From Muribaculum sp. (GTDB lineage Bacteria > Bacillota > Clostridia > Lachnospirales > Lachnospiraceae), in assembly GCA_023663505.1 (NCBI GenBank), contig JAMPHH010000013.1, forward strand, positions 1 through 64,000: DNA of 64,000 bases, in the 5' to 3' direction. Made by a program: the position numbers and the translations under genes. Of this stretch, positions 24,312-33,471 are shown one piece after another (position 1 is the first letter of the stretch; each line of letters begins with the position of its first letter). A model generated the notes under the pieces. It was not told the origin of the DNA, did not search any database, and saw nothing but the letters and a program-made list of their open reading frames with translations.

Positions 24312-24999
24312 ACTCTTTTCTTTTGAGTCCCTTCAGGTAAGCCTTCTGCTCTGCTGTAATCCTCAGGCTCTCCACCGCCTTCTGTATGGACTTGTTGTGC
24401 GTCCAGATATCCAGTCGGTTCTCCTCTATGTATGGCAGGATCGTCTCGTATTGCTTGGCGAGGGCTGTGGCAAAATACCACGCGCGCATCATGTTCACGT
24501 AATATTCCTCGGACTGCACTCCCGCCACCAGCTCGGGATAAGCCGTGTCAAACTCCTCGTCCAGATAAAAACGCATCAGCAGCCCTATGGCAAAACGCAC
24601 CGTGTAGGGGTGACTGTCCGCAAGCCATACCTGTATCTGCTCCAACAGCCTGTCAGGGTGCTTTCCCAACACCTTGGGCGCCATCAAATCGCAGGTCGCC
24701 CAGTTGTCCACATATGGCAGAAAAGCGTCAAACGCAAGACGGCAATCCTCATAATTTTTTATCAATTCTATAAAGAATCCGTGAAGATTATTCTCCTCGT
24801 AATATTCATGGGGAAGCGTATGCATAAATTCCTGCAAAACATCGTCATCAAGCTCCCGCCACAGACCCTTTGCCAGCTTTCTAAGCGCGGGAGTCCGCAC
24901 ACCGATAATGGTATCGGGGTCTATCGTTGGCATCAGCTTTGCGTGAAACGCCTTGTATTCCGTATCCTGCAGCGCAAACAGCCTTTGTTGTATGTCAGT
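24292..24999 (-). CDS. AlkD-like DNA alkylation repair protein
   Basis: 235 residues of helical HEAT-like repeats, the AlkD fold of DNA glycosylases that excise bulky or positively charged alkylated bases. Family features include IIGVRTPALRKLAK, the YYEENNLHGFFIE block, VDNWATCD and the C-terminal IQKAVESLR. The ATG at 24999 gives the usual length; in-frame starts at 25014 and 25041 would read into an 87-bp dispersed repeat whose other copy precedes the glycosyltransferase gene at 53804. Ribosome site GGAAAGG is 13 bases away, further than usual. Confidence 0.82.
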   Translation of the reverse strand, partial: TDIQQRLFALQDTEYKAFHAKLMPTIDPDTIIGVRTPALRKLAKGLWRELDDDVLQEFMHTLPHEYYEENNLHGFFIELIKNYEDCRLAFDAFLPYVDNWATCDLMAPKVLGKHPDRLLEQIQVWLADSHPYTVRFAIGLLMRFYLDEEFDTAYPELVAGVQSEEYYVNMMRAWYFATALAKQYETILPYIEENRLDIWTHNKSIQKAVESLRITAEQKAYLKGLKRKEYDKTYS

Positions 25000-25010
25000 C
25001 ATGATAATAG

Positions 25011-25097
25011 CCATGCCTTTCCGTAACCTGCAAACCTTCATACGTGTTTTTACGCGTCATGCAGGCACAATATCCGCAAAACGAATAAATTCGTTTG
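25011..25097. repeat. dispersed 87-bp structured intergenic repeat, copy A
   Basis: About 87% identical to 55081-55166, differing by ten transitions and one indel. Contains CCTGC/GCAGG arms around a GCGT-type hairpin and a perfect AACGAAT/ATTCGTT hairpin. Both copies abut the start of a minus-strand gene, and supply its ribosome site region. Confidence 0.8.
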
Positions 25098-25186
25098 CCC
25101 CTCCGCACCTGAATATCGGCAGGCGACAGTCCTTTTCCCGCAGGCAATCATTGCTCAAGACATCAAGGCAATCCGAATATCAGGAT

Positions 25187-27109
25187 TTAGATATCCAGCT
25201 CCGCGTCCTGCGCATGGTCATAGATAAACGCCTTTCTGGGCGGAACCTCCGTGCCCATGAGGAGCTCCGTCATCTCGCTTGCCATACGCGCGTCCTCGAT
25301 CTCCACCTTCTTGAGCAGGCGGTGCTCAGGGTCAAGCGTCGTCTCCCACAATTGCTGCGCGTCCATCTCGCCCAAGCCCTTATAACGCTGCAGCGTGAAA
25401 GCCCCCTTGTGGGTCTTTCGATATTTTTCCAGAGCCTTGTCATCATAAAGGTACTGCTCCTCCCCCTTGGAGGGCATCGCCTTATACAGGGGCGGCATGG
25501 CGATATACACATGTCCCTCAAAAATCAGCTCGGGCATGAATCGGTAGAAAAGGGTCATGAGCAGGGTGGAGATATGGGAGCCGTCCACGTCCGCATCTGT
25601 CATGATGATAATCTTGTCATAGCGAAGCTTGGTGATGTCAAAGTCATTGCCGTACCCCTCCGAGAACCCGCAGCCGAAGGCGTTGATCATGGTCTTGATC
25701 TCGGCGTTGGCAAGCACCTTGTCAATACTCGCCTTCTCCACGTTCAAAATCTTGCCGCGAATAGGCAGAATCGCTTGGTAATTGCGGTCTCTGGCGGTCT
25801 TGGCGCTGCCTCCCGCGGAATCGCCCTCCACGATGAAAATCTCGCATTTGGAAGCGTCCTTAGAGATACAGTTCGCAAGCTTTCCGTTGGAGTCAAAGGA
25901 GAATTTTTGCTTGGTGAGCATATTCGTCCGCGCCTTCTCCTCCGTCTTGCGGATCTTCGCCGCCTTTTCTGCGCAGGAGATAATACTTTTCAGGGTCTCC
26001 AGATTGCGGTCAAAGAACCGCACGATCTCATCACCCGTCACCTTGCTGACCACCTTCGCAGCGTCCTGATTGTCAAGCTTCGTCTTGGTCTGTCCCTCGA
26101 ATCTGGGGTCGGGGTGCTTGATCGACACCACGGCGGTCATGCCGTTTCGCACGTCCGCCCCCGTGAAATTCACGTCCTTTTCCTTCAAGACGTTCAGCTC
26201 TCTGGCGTAATTATTTATCACGTTGGTGAACATGGTCTTAAAGCCCGTCAGATGCGTCCCACCCTCGGAATTATAGATATTGTTGCAAAAGCCCAACACA
26301 TTCTCATGAAACTCATTGATATACTGGAACGCCACCTCCACGGAGATGCCCTCGCTCTCGCCGCTGAAATAAATCACGTCATGAATCGTCTCGGCGGTCT
26401 TGTTCATATCCTTGATAAAGCCCACAATGCCCTCGGGCTCATGAAATGTAAGTACCTCGGGGGTCTCCCTGCGCTTGTCCGTGAATACAATGGTCAGGTT
26501 CGGGTTCAGGTAGGCGGTCTCATGGAGACGGCTTTTCACGTCGTCCTCCTTAAAGCGGGTCTTGTCAAAAATCGTATCATCAGGCAAAAAGTTGATACTG
26601 GTGCCGCTTTCTCTGGTCTTACCCACCACGGGAAGCAGCCCGTCCTTAAGCTCCACGGTTGGGATTCCCCGCTCGTAGCTGTCCTCGTAAATGCACCCGT
26701 CTGTTTTGACCCGAACGGTCAATCTCGTGGAAAGGGCGTTCACCACCGAGGAGCCCACGCCATGCAGACCGCCGCTGGTCTTATATGCGGTATTGTCAAA
26801 CTTGCCGCCCGCATGAAGGGTGGTAAAAACCAACCGCTCCGCGCTGATTCCCTTTTCATGCATTCCCACGGGAATCCCGCGCCCGTTGTCCGTCACCGTG
26901 GCGGAGCCGTCCGCCTCCAAGGTCACTGTGATTTTATCGCAATATCCCGCCAAATGCTCGTCCACGGAATTGTCCACGATCTCGTATATTAAATGGTTCA
27001 GCCCCTTGGTGGAAACACTGCCGATATACATACCGGGACGCTTGCGCACCGCCTCCAACCCTTCGAGCACCATAATGTTAGAGGCGCCGTAATTACTTGC
27101 CTTTGCCAT
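25187..27109 (-). CDS. parE: type II topoisomerase subunit B (second GyrB/ParE-type)
   Basis: ATPase subunit, 640 residues. GHKL ATP site: EIVDNSVDEHLAG with the catalytic-type Glu, VTDNGRGIP and GGLHGVGSSVVNAL; a transducer domain; then the TOPRIM domain with EGDSAGGSA, DADVDGSHI and the PLYK...RYKGLGEM tail. It lacks the long insert of proteobacterial GyrB. The partner A subunit is at 12336-14579 on the same strand; such pairs are normally adjacent. Whether it is gyrase-like or topoisomerase IV-like cannot be settled from this subunit alone; clostridia usually carry the primary gyrBA next to dnaA. Confidence 0.87.
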   Translation of the reverse strand: MAKASNYGASNIMVLEGLEAVRKRPGMYIGSVSTKGLNHLIYEIVDNSVDEHLAGYCDKITVTLEADGSATVTDNGRGIPVGMHEKGISAERLVFTTLHAGGKFDNTAYKTSGGLHGVGSSVVNALSTRLTVRVKTDGCIYEDSYERGIPTVELKDGLLPVVGKTRESGTSINFLPDDTIFDKTRFKEDDVKSRLHETAYLNPNLTIVFTDKRRETPEVLTFHEPEGIVGFIKDMNKTAETIHDVIYFSGESEGISVEVAFQYINEFHENVLGFCNNIYNSEGGTHLTGFKTMFTNVINNYARELNVLKEKDVNFTGADVRNGMTAVVSIKHPDPRFEGQTKTKLDNQDAAKVVSKVTGDEIVRFFDRNLETLKSIISCAEKAAKIRKTEEKARTNMLTKQKFSFDSNGKLANCISKDASKCEIFIVEGDSAGGSAKTARDRNYQAILPIRGKILNVEKASIDKVLANAEIKTMINAFGCGFSEGYGNDFDITKLRYDKIIIMTDADVDGSHISTLLMTLFYRFMPELIFEGHVYIAMPPLYKAMPSKGEEQYLYDDKALEKYRKTHKGAFTLQRYKGLGEMDAQQLWETTLDPEHRLLKKVEIEDARMASEMTELLMGTEVPPRKAFIYDHAQDAELDI

Positions 27110-27181
27110 GAAAGCCTATCTCCTTTAACTGCAAATATATCCCCAAATCTTCAAATATCAATTGTATTTTTAAATTGTATT

Positions 27182-28045
27182 TCAAATTTTCTTACAGCAC
27201 GCCAACGCCAACGCCCCCGGTCCGATATGGCAGGCAACGCTCAGGGAGAGCGGGTCCATGTGGATATCATAGCCGGGAAAAGCCGCCGCCACCTCGTCCT
27301 TCCACGCTATGGCAGCCTCCGTGTCATAGGTATAGGCAATCTGGAGCCAGACGCCCTTCTCCTCCGTCATACCGCCAAAACGATTTTTAATATCATTTTG
27401 GATCGCATTGATCATGATGGACTTGCCCTGATTCGTGGTGCGCGCCTTGGCGAAAGCGTCCAGCTTCTCCCCCTGAATCTGCAGCACGGGCTTCAAGCGC
27501 AAAAGTGTGCCGATCGCCGCCGCCGCGGGGGTGATTCTTCCGCCCTTTTTCAGATAATACAATGTGTCGAGCATAATATAGATGCTGCTGTTGAATTTAT
27601 CCGCCTCCAGAAAGTCCTTGATCTGGGCGGCATTCATTCCCCTTTCCACGAGCAGCTTCGCATCTAACGCCGACTGTCTCTGGGTCACGGAGATGCGCTG
27701 ATTGTTCACTACCTGCACCTTGCCTTCATAGTCCTGCGCCAACATCATCGCGCTCTGGCAGGAGCCGGAAAGCCCGCTTGACATAGGGATATGCACGATT
27801 TCATCATATTCCTTCAAGAGCTCGTTCCACAGGTTCATGACCGCCTCCGGCGACGGCTGACTGGTGGAGATATCCTCACCGCACTCAAGCATCTCATAAA
27901 ACTGCTCCTGAGTCAAATCTATATCCTCAAAATAGGTTTTCTCTCCCATCATAAATGGCATGGGAAGCACATGAATCCCAAGCCTTGACGACTCTGATTG
28001 GGTAATACCGCTGTTACTGTCCGTAACAATTGCAATTTTAGCCAT
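27182..28045 (-). CDS. DegV-family fatty-acid-binding protein (FakB-like)
   Basis: 287 residues with the two-domain DegV fold: N-terminal VTDSNSGIT, the STSQPSPE loop, the SSGLSGS motif that binds the carboxyl group of a fatty acid, and the GRITPAAAAIG loop. DegV proteins are the substrate-presenting partners (FakB) of fatty acid kinase FakA, whose gene lies about 2.2 kb upstream on the same strand, so this protein probably delivers fatty acids to it for phosphorylation. Start follows GGGAG. It ends 72 bp before the topoisomerase B gene. Confidence 0.9.
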   Translation of the reverse strand: MAKIAIVTDSNSGITQSESSRLGIHVLPMPFMMGEKTYFEDIDLTQEQFYEMLECGEDISTSQPSPEAVMNLWNELLKEYDEIVHIPMSSGLSGSCQSAMMLAQDYEGKVQVVNNQRISVTQRQSALDAKLLVERGMNAAQIKDFLEADKFNSSIYIMLDTLYYLKKGGRITPAAAAIGTLLRLKPVLQIQGEKLDAFAKARTTNQGKSIMINAIQNDIKNRFGGMTEEKGVWLQIAYTYDTEAAIAWKDEVAAAFPGYDIHMDPLSLSVACHIGPGALALACCKKI

Positions 28046-28087
28046 GTCGATTCTCCCTTATTAAATATAAAATATTTTTACATAGGT

Positions 28088-28105
28088 TTGGTTCTGAATA
28101 ATTAC
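28088..28105 (+). repeat. single terminal repeat of the GGTTCTGAA-GTTAC element family
   Basis: TTGGTTCTGAATAATTAC matches the right terminal repeat of the elements at 35739-35797 and 55723-55829 in 15-16 of 18 positions. The matching left end was not found nearby, so this looks like a solo half. It sits in the leader of the DegV gene. Confidence 0.5.
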
Positions 28106-28138
28106 TATAATGCTTTTAAGCATAAACTAATTTTACTG

Positions 28139-30238
28139 TCAGATAGAACGAAAGTCAACAGCATTTCCCCGCGCGGCGGAATGTGCGGTGAAATGCTGCT
28201 TTAACAGCGGATATGCGTCCAATCCCGAATCCTCCTGCAGCAATTCGTCCACCGCCGCGCAAGCCTCCTGCAGCACCGCCGCGTCCGAGTATACGTCTCC
28301 GATTCGGAAGGAGAAGTCCCCGCTCTGCCGAATCCCCATAAGCTCTCCCGGTCCCCGAAGCTTCAAGTCCTGCGCCGCAATCTGAAAACCGTCATTTGAG
28401 CGGTTGAGGATATCCAGTCGCTCCATGGTCTCCTTTTTCTCGTTCGTGCTCATAAAGATGCAATAGCTCTGATGCTCGCCTCGTCCCACCCTTCCGCGCA
28501 ATTGATGAAGCTGCGCCAGTCCGAAACGCTCCGCGTTCTCCACCATCATCACTGTTGCGTTGGGCACGTTGATTCCGACCTCGATCACCGTGGTGGAGAC
28601 CAGTACATCTATATTATGGGACGCAAACTCCCCCATAATTCTGTTTTTGTCAGAAGGCTGCATTTGCCCGTGCAGATACGCAATCTGTACCGTGTCAGGC
28701 AGGGCTGCCCGAAGCTTCGCCGCGTACTCCACCACATTCTCCACGTCTTCAAGCTCCCCCTCCTCGACTTGGGGACAGACCACATATGCCTGCCGTCCCG
28801 CCGCGACCTCCTTGGCGATAAATTCATATGCCTTCGGGCGATAGGAGGTATTGACCACGCAATTCTTGATAGGCAGCCGCTCTGCGGGAAGTTCGTCTAT
28901 CACGGAAATATGCAGATCCCCGTAGAGGATAATGGCGAGCGTCCTAGGAATCGGGGTCGCGCTCATGACCAACACATGCGGGTGTGCCTGCGCGCCCTCC
29001 CCATTCGCACCGCCGTCATGCTCTCCCTTCGCCGCAAGCCGCTCCCGCTGACGAACGCCGAAGCGGTGCTGCTCGTCCGTAACCACCAATGCAAGCCTGT
29101 GATACTCCACCTTATCCTGAATCAGCGCATGTGTGCCGATAATCAGGTTCGCCTCGCCCGAGGCAATCCTCTCATAGGCGGCTTTTTTCTGCGAAGCGGA
29201 CATGCTTCCCACCAAAAGCACGGGCTTAAATATCAAATGATACCGCTCCGTGTACTCGCTGATGCTCTCGAAATGCTGCATGGCAAGCACCTCCGTGGGC
29301 GCCATCAGCGCTCCCTGACAGCCGTTTGCCGCACACATAAGCAGCGCCAGTACCGCCACGATCGTCTTGCCGCTTCCCACATCGCCCTGAATCAGTCGGT
29401 TCATGCAATGCGTTCCCGCCAAATCCTCCCGAAGCTCTCCCCACACCCTCCTTTGGGCATTCGTCAGCGGGAAGGGGAGCTGTTCCAAGAAGCGAACCGT
29501 GTCCGCGGTCTCCAACATGGGATAGCTGTTGACAAGCTCGTCCGCCAGCTCCTTATTCTTGCGAAGCATCAGCAGGAATCCGAAAAACTCGTCAAAGACC
29601 AGTCGCTTTCTTGCTTCCTTAAGCGTCTCATAATCCATGGGAAAATGGACATTGGCAAGAGCCTCCCTGTCGGAGCAGAGACCGTATTTCTCCAAAAGCC
29701 ACTGCGGGTAATATTCCTCCTCATATTCGTAAAAGGTCAACGCCTGCCTGACCGCCTTCTGCACCGCCAGATTAGTTAGCCCCTTGGTGAGGGAATATCT
29801 GGGCAGTAGCTGTCCGCACTGCCTGCGGTAATCGTCCAATTTATAGATCTTGGGCTGCTCCATAAGCTTGGCAGCCCCTCTGGTCTGCACCAAGCCCCGA
29901 AACACATAAAACCCGCCGGGCTTCAAGGTATTCTTGAGGAAAGCCATATTGAAAAAGGTCAATTGCATGGCGCCCGAATCGTCCCGCACATTGACGTTTA
30001 GAATGGTCAGGCTGCGAACCTTCTTCTGGTTCGGGATACCTGCCACGGCGACATAAATCGCACAAATCTCTCCCGGCACCGCCCTCTCGATGCTGACCGG
30101 AGGCGCAAAGGTCTCATAGTCTCTGGGATAATGGGCGAGAAGCTCCCCAACCGTGCTGATATCAAGCTTGGCGTATAGCTTCTGCGCCTTCTCCCCGACA
30201 CCCTTTATTTCCAATATTGATGTACTATCCTTCATCAA
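28139..30238 (-). CDS. recG: ATP-dependent DNA helicase RecG
   Basis: Branch-migrating helicase that remodels stalled forks and Holliday junctions. 699 residues: N-terminal wedge/OB domain (begins ILEIKGVGEKAQKLYAKL), Walker A GDVGSGKT, the DEQHRFG motif II, SATPIPRTLA motif III and the C-terminal ATVMMVENAERFGLAQLHQLRGR family motif region split here as GLAQLHQLRGRVGRG. Length is slightly above Bacillus RecG (682). It lies 24 bp after fakA, the conserved yloV-recG linkage of Firmicutes. Confidence 0.96.
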   Translation of the reverse strand: MMKDSTSILEIKGVGEKAQKLYAKLDISTVGELLAHYPRDYETFAPPVSIERAVPGEICAIYVAVAGIPNQKKVRSLTILNVNVRDDSGAMQLTFFNMAFLKNTLKPGGFYVFRGLVQTRGAAKLMEQPKIYKLDDYRRQCGQLLPRYSLTKGLTNLAVQKAVRQALTFYEYEEEYYPQWLLEKYGLCSDREALANVHFPMDYETLKEARKRLVFDEFFGFLLMLRKNKELADELVNSYPMLETADTVRFLEQLPFPLTNAQRRVWGELREDLAGTHCMNRLIQGDVGSGKTIVAVLALLMCAANGCQGALMAPTEVLAMQHFESISEYTERYHLIFKPVLLVGSMSASQKKAAYERIASGEANLIIGTHALIQDKVEYHRLALVVTDEQHRFGVRQRERLAAKGEHDGGANGEGAQAHPHVLVMSATPIPRTLAIILYGDLHISVIDELPAERLPIKNCVVNTSYRPKAYEFIAKEVAAGRQAYVVCPQVEEGELEDVENVVEYAAKLRAALPDTVQIAYLHGQMQPSDKNRIMGEFASHNIDVLVSTTVIEVGINVPNATVMMVENAERFGLAQLHQLRGRVGRGEHQSYCIFMSTNEKKETMERLDILNRSNDGFQIAAQDLKLRGPGELMGIRQSGDFSFRIGDVYSDAAVLQEACAAVDELLQEDSGLDAYPLLKQHFTAHSAARGNAVDFRSI

Positions 30239-30262
30239 AACACCTCACGGCATGCCCACATT

Positions 30263-31981
30263 TTATTCCACCGAGATGACATAATAGTAAATGGGCTGTC
30301 CGCCAAGCTGCAGCTCGACGTCACAGGAGGAATAAGCGCCTGCCAGCTTCTCCCGCAGCGCCTCCGCGTCCGTCTCGGTCACATCGGCTCCGTAGTAGAC
30401 GCTGATTAGCTCGGAATCCGCCGTCACCATGGCGGCGACCATCTCCTCGGTCACGGCGTTGATATTCTGTCCCACGGAGAGAATGCCGTCATCGCCGATT
30501 CCCATATAATCGTCCTTCTTGATCTCCTTCTCGTCAATCACGGTGTCTCTCACGGCATAAGTCACCTGACCTGTCTTCACATGACCAATCTCCGCGAGCA
30601 TGGTCTGCTCGTTCTCGTCCACGGAGAGCTCCGGCACAAAATTAACCACCGCGGTGATGCCCTGCGGTATCGTCTTCGTGGGAATCACCAGAAGGTTTTT
30701 GTCCGTCATCAGCTCCGCCGCCTGATTCGCGGCTAGAATGATGTTTTTATTGTTGGGCAGGATAAATATGGTGTCGGCATTCACATGCTCCACCGCGTTC
30801 AGGATATCGGCGGTACTGGGATTCATGGTCTGCCCGCCCTCGATAATGTAATCCACGCCCAAGCTCTTAAATATCTCATTTATTCCGTCCCCGATAGAGA
30901 CCGCGATAAATCCGACCTCCTTGTGCGGAGTCTGTACTTCTTCCGCAGTCGCGGCAGGCTCCTTGGCGGCTCCGGCAATCTCCACGTCCTTCTCCTCCGC
31001 CTTGCCCTCGGACATCTTAAACAACTTCTCCTGATGCTCCAAACGCATATTGTCAATCTTCATATTGGACAGCGCGCCATATTTTAACGCCCTCTGAATG
31101 GCAAGTCCCGGGTCATTGGTGTGCACATGAACCTTCACCACGTCGTCGTCTGCCACACAGACAATAGAGTCGCCGATAGATTCAAGGAATGCCTTGAAAT
31201 CCATCTCCGCCTTGACATTAAAGGTTTTATTCAAAAGTATGATAAACTCGGTACAGTACCCAAACTTGATATCCACATTCGCCTGCGCCTCATAGGAGCC
31301 GGTCTTGGCGGGAGCCGCCGCCTGCGCCGGAGCGCTGTCAAGGTCCAAGTCAACCTCCTTGCCCATATAAGCGTCAAACGCGCCGTGAAGCACCTCCACA
31401 AGCCCCTGACCGCCGGAATCTACCACTCCCGCCTGTTTTAACACGGGAAGCATCTCGGGCGTCTGGTTGAGCACATACTCCGCATGCTCTATAATGGAGC
31501 GAAAGAAGGTCTCCATGTCTTCCTCGCCCTCCTCGACAAGCCCCTTGGCGTGCTCGGCAATCCCCTTGGCTACGGTCAGAATCGTCCCCTCCTTGGGCTT
31601 CATGACAGCCTTGTACGCCGTCTCCACAGCCTTGTCAAACGCCTCCGTAAACACAAGGATATTAAGCTCCTCCTGTGTCTTGATCACCTTGGTAAAGCCG
31701 CGGAACAATTGGGAGAGAATCACGCCGGAATTCCCCCTCGCCCCTCTAAGGGAGCCTGAGGAGATCGCCTTGCAGACGGACTCCATATCGGCATTCTCAC
31801 CTAAGGCAACCACCTCCTTGGCGGCGGACATGATCGTCATTGTCATATTGGTTCCCGTGTCACCGTCCGGAACAGGGAAAACATTCAGCTCGTTGATCCA
31901 TTCTTTTTTATTCTCAAGATTCTTTGCTCCGGCTAAGAACATCTTCGAAAGCATCTTAGCGTCGATTTGCTGCAAACTCAC
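30263..31981 (-). CDS. fakA: fatty acid kinase catalytic subunit FakA (DAK2/YloV)
   Basis: Phosphorylates fatty acids presented by DegV/FakB proteins for entry into phospholipids. 572 residues: N-terminal DhaL/DAK2 nucleotide domain with NVFPVPDGDTGTNMT (about 28-42) and the LRGARGNSGVILSQ loop, a middle domain, and a C-terminal DegV-like domain with ILPNNKNI and GDDGILSVG. An acidic linker rich in Ala and Glu (about 325-350) separates the middle from the C-terminal domain. Fourteen bases separate it from asp23, and the order yloU-yloV-recG is conserved in Bacillus. Confidence 0.93.
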   Translation of the reverse strand: MSLQQIDAKMLSKMFLAGAKNLENKKEWINELNVFPVPDGDTGTNMTMTIMSAAKEVVALGENADMESVCKAISSGSLRGARGNSGVILSQLFRGFTKVIKTQEELNILVFTEAFDKAVETAYKAVMKPKEGTILTVAKGIAEHAKGLVEEGEEDMETFFRSIIEHAEYVLNQTPEMLPVLKQAGVVDSGGQGLVEVLHGAFDAYMGKEVDLDLDSAPAQAAAPAKTGSYEAQANVDIKFGYCTEFIILLNKTFNVKAEMDFKAFLESIGDSIVCVADDDVVKVHVHTNDPGLAIQRALKYGALSNMKIDNMRLEHQEKLFKMSEGKAEEKDVEIAGAAKEPAATAEEVQTPHKEVGFIAVSIGDGINEIFKSLGVDYIIEGGQTMNPSTADILNAVEHVNADTIFILPNNKNIILAANQAAELMTDKNLLVIPTKTIPQGITAVVNFVPELSVDENEQTMLAEIGHVKTGQVTYAVRDTVIDEKEIKKDDYMGIGDDGILSVGQNINAVTEEMVAAMVTADSELISVYYGADVTETDAEALREKLAGAYSSCDVELQLGGQPIYYYVISVE

Positions 31982-31995
31982 GATAAAGTTCCTCC

Positions 31996-32355
31996 TTAAT
32001 CAATCACTCTTACACCTTCGACAAAGATGTTTATTTTTTCTATCTCAATACCGGTAAATTCCTCCACCTTATATTTCACGTTGCTCACAAGGTTGTCGGC
32101 AACGGCGATAATGCTCACGCCATATGCCACGATCACGTGAAAATCAAGTATGAGCTTGTTGTTGCTGATGGACACGTTGATGCCTCTGGTCAGGCTGTCC
32201 ACCTTCAACAGACGCACCAGACCGTCCCTTACGCTCACGCCCGCCATACCTACGATTCCGAAGCATTCGACTGCCACGCTGCCCGCATACTGGGCAATCA
32301 CTTCATTGTTCACGACAATATTCCCCATGTGGGTATTCATAGAAGAACCTTTCAT
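31996..32355 (-). CDS. Asp23/Gls24-family envelope stress protein (YloU-like)
   Basis: 119 residues: NHIGNIVV-type start (MGNIVVNNEVIAQYAG), VECFGIVGMAG, then the VDFHV/VAYGVSI strands and EFTGIEIEKINIFVEGVRV, all typical. Family members coat or associate with the membrane and respond to cell-wall stress. Start has GGAGGT five bases upstream. It is transcribed divergently from rpmB and leads the fakA-recG run. Confidence 0.92.
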   Translation of the reverse strand: MKGSSMNTHMGNIVVNNEVIAQYAGSVAVECFGIVGMAGVSVRDGLVRLLKVDSLTRGINVSISNNKLILDFHVIVAYGVSIIAVADNLVSNVKYKVEEFTGIEIEKINIFVEGVRVID

Positions 32356-32533
32356 GTTCTACCTCCTTTTGACATATACATCGATATCCATTCTACCAGT
32401 TTTTCCCAAAAAAAGAAACTGTTTCTATAAATATTTCTATAAAATTTCATCAATAAATTTTAGTTGAAAAATTGATTGAGATTCGATTTTTACTTAATTT
32501 CCGCCCAATCGGAAAAATTATTTAAAATTGTAC

Positions 32534-32562
32534 TTGCTTTTATCTGGCATTTCTGTTAATAT
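32534..32562 (+). promoter_or_regulatory. sigma-A promoter of rpmB
   Basis: TTGCTT (32534-32539), 17 nt, TAATAT (32557-32562), 40 bp before the start codon. The remaining part of the 247-bp divergent region (32356-32533) is AT-rich; a weaker minus-strand pair, TTGATG with TATAGA at 18 nt, could serve asp23. Confidence 0.65.
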
Positions 32563-32602
32563 TAATAATGTTGTGAGTCTAGCATGTTTAGGAGGTGTAA
32601 AA

Positions 32603-32788
32603 ATGGCTAAGTGTGATGTTTGTGGTAAAGGCGTTCATTTCGGTAATAATGTAAGCCATTCTCATAGAAGGAGCAACGCGATCTGGAGCCCTAACGTAAA
32701 GCGCGTAAAATGCAAGGTAAACGGCGGAGCAAAGAGATTGCATGTATGCACCAGCTGCTTGAGATCCGGCAAGGTTGAGCGCGCATAA
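32603..32788 (+). CDS. rpmB: 50S ribosomal protein L28
   Basis: 61 residues, the usual length. AKCDVCGKGV at the start and CTSCLRSG near the end form two CxxC pairs, the zinc-binding (C+) form of L28 found in many Gram-positive bacteria. GGAGGTG lies six bases before ATG. Followed at 32817 by a strong terminator, so it is a single-gene transcript, divergent from asp23 as in Bacillus. Confidence 0.97.
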   Translation: MAKCDVCGKGVHFGNNVSHSHRRSNAIWSPNVKRVKCKVNGGAKRLHVCTSCLRSGKVERA

Positions 32789-32816
32789 TCAAAACATAAT
32801 TATGAACAGACAAAGG

Positions 32817-32841
32817 GGAAAGCTTAAGGCTTTCCTTTTTT
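32817..32841 (+). terminator. intrinsic terminator after rpmB
   Basis: GGAAAGC (32817-32823), loop TTAAG, GCTTTCC (32829-32835) and six T. The opposite strand ends in a shorter CCTTTG, so it may also stop transcription from the DnaJ-like gene. Confidence 0.88.
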
Positions 32842-32925
32842 GGTGCGCCAAGCCGCCAAAAGCATTCGCAGGCAACAGCTTCTCATACCCAAGGATTCCC
32901 GAGGGTCCTTTGCCTTGCCGTAATA

Positions 32926-33465
32926 CTACGCTTCCTCTCTCCTGCGCTTTGCAAATTCCCTGTTGATGAGCTGCACAAGCTCCTCGTCCCCCGCTATATT
33001 ATCAGGGTGGAATATCTTCATAAGATCCTTGTATCGCTTTCTGAGAGCCAAGGGATTCGTGGCGTTTCGGAATAAAATCTCCACGATAGAGCTGTCCCCG
33101 AAATAGTCAAGCGAGCTTCTCTGCGCCATGCGGTCGCGCTCAAGCTGTAAGCTCATGCGCTCACGCTCGATCTCCTTGCGGTCAGCCTCCAGCTTCCGAA
33201 AGCCGTCCTGCAGGATTTCCATCTTTTTGTCAAAAAAAAGGTTCTCCTCCTTCAGACGCTTGCGCTCCAGAACGCTCTTGCGGTTCAACTCGTTCATTTC
33301 GCTCTTGAAGCATTCCCGCTCCTTGAGGAACTTGTCCCGCGTCTCGTCCAAGGTTTGCTGCTCCCGCTCCAAGCGCATATTCTCTTGGAAAAGCCAAAGC
33401 TTGGCTTCCCGAAGCTCCTCCACACTCTCCGCCTTTATCAGTTCTTCCCAGTCAATCATTTCCAA
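32926..33465 (-). CDS. coiled-coil protein with a C-terminal J-like domain
   Basis: 179 residues. Residues about 12-115 form an uninterrupted, highly charged coiled coil (many Glu, Arg, Lys). The C-terminal 60 residues resemble a J domain: LRKRYKDLMKIFHPDN with the HPD tripeptide, then GDEELVQLINREFAKRR. J domains stimulate DnaK-type chaperones; this one lies at the C-terminus with no zinc or substrate domain, so it is probably a specialised co-chaperone. The partner is unknown. It follows a 46-residue membrane protein gene by 6 bp. Confidence 0.75.
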   Translation of the reverse strand: MEMIDWEELIKAESVEELREAKLWLFQENMRLEREQQTLDETRDKFLKERECFKSEMNELNRKSVLERKRLKEENLFFDKKMEILQDGFRKLEADRKEIERERMSLQLERDRMAQRSSLDYFGDSSIVEILFRNATNPLALRKRYKDLMKIFHPDNIAGDEELVQLINREFAKRRREEA

Positions 33466-33471
33466 AACCTC

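Noticed and set aside
14704..25041. Prophage or integrative element
   Set aside because: No integrase, capsid, portal, relaxase or clear attachment repeats were seen; the island is a gene cluster of unknown mobility.
24953..26992. Long open frame on the plus strand opposite the topoisomerase B gene
   Set aside because: It is antisense to a clearly recognisable protein, has histidine/leucine/arginine-rich composition typical of reverse-complement frames, and no ribosome site. A similar frame opposite the A subunit (12759-13976) and recG (28472-29779) was rejected for the same reason.
12336..27109. Replication origin next to gyrase genes
   Set aside because: No dnaA, dnaN or recF, no DnaA-box cluster; this is the second type II topoisomerase pair.
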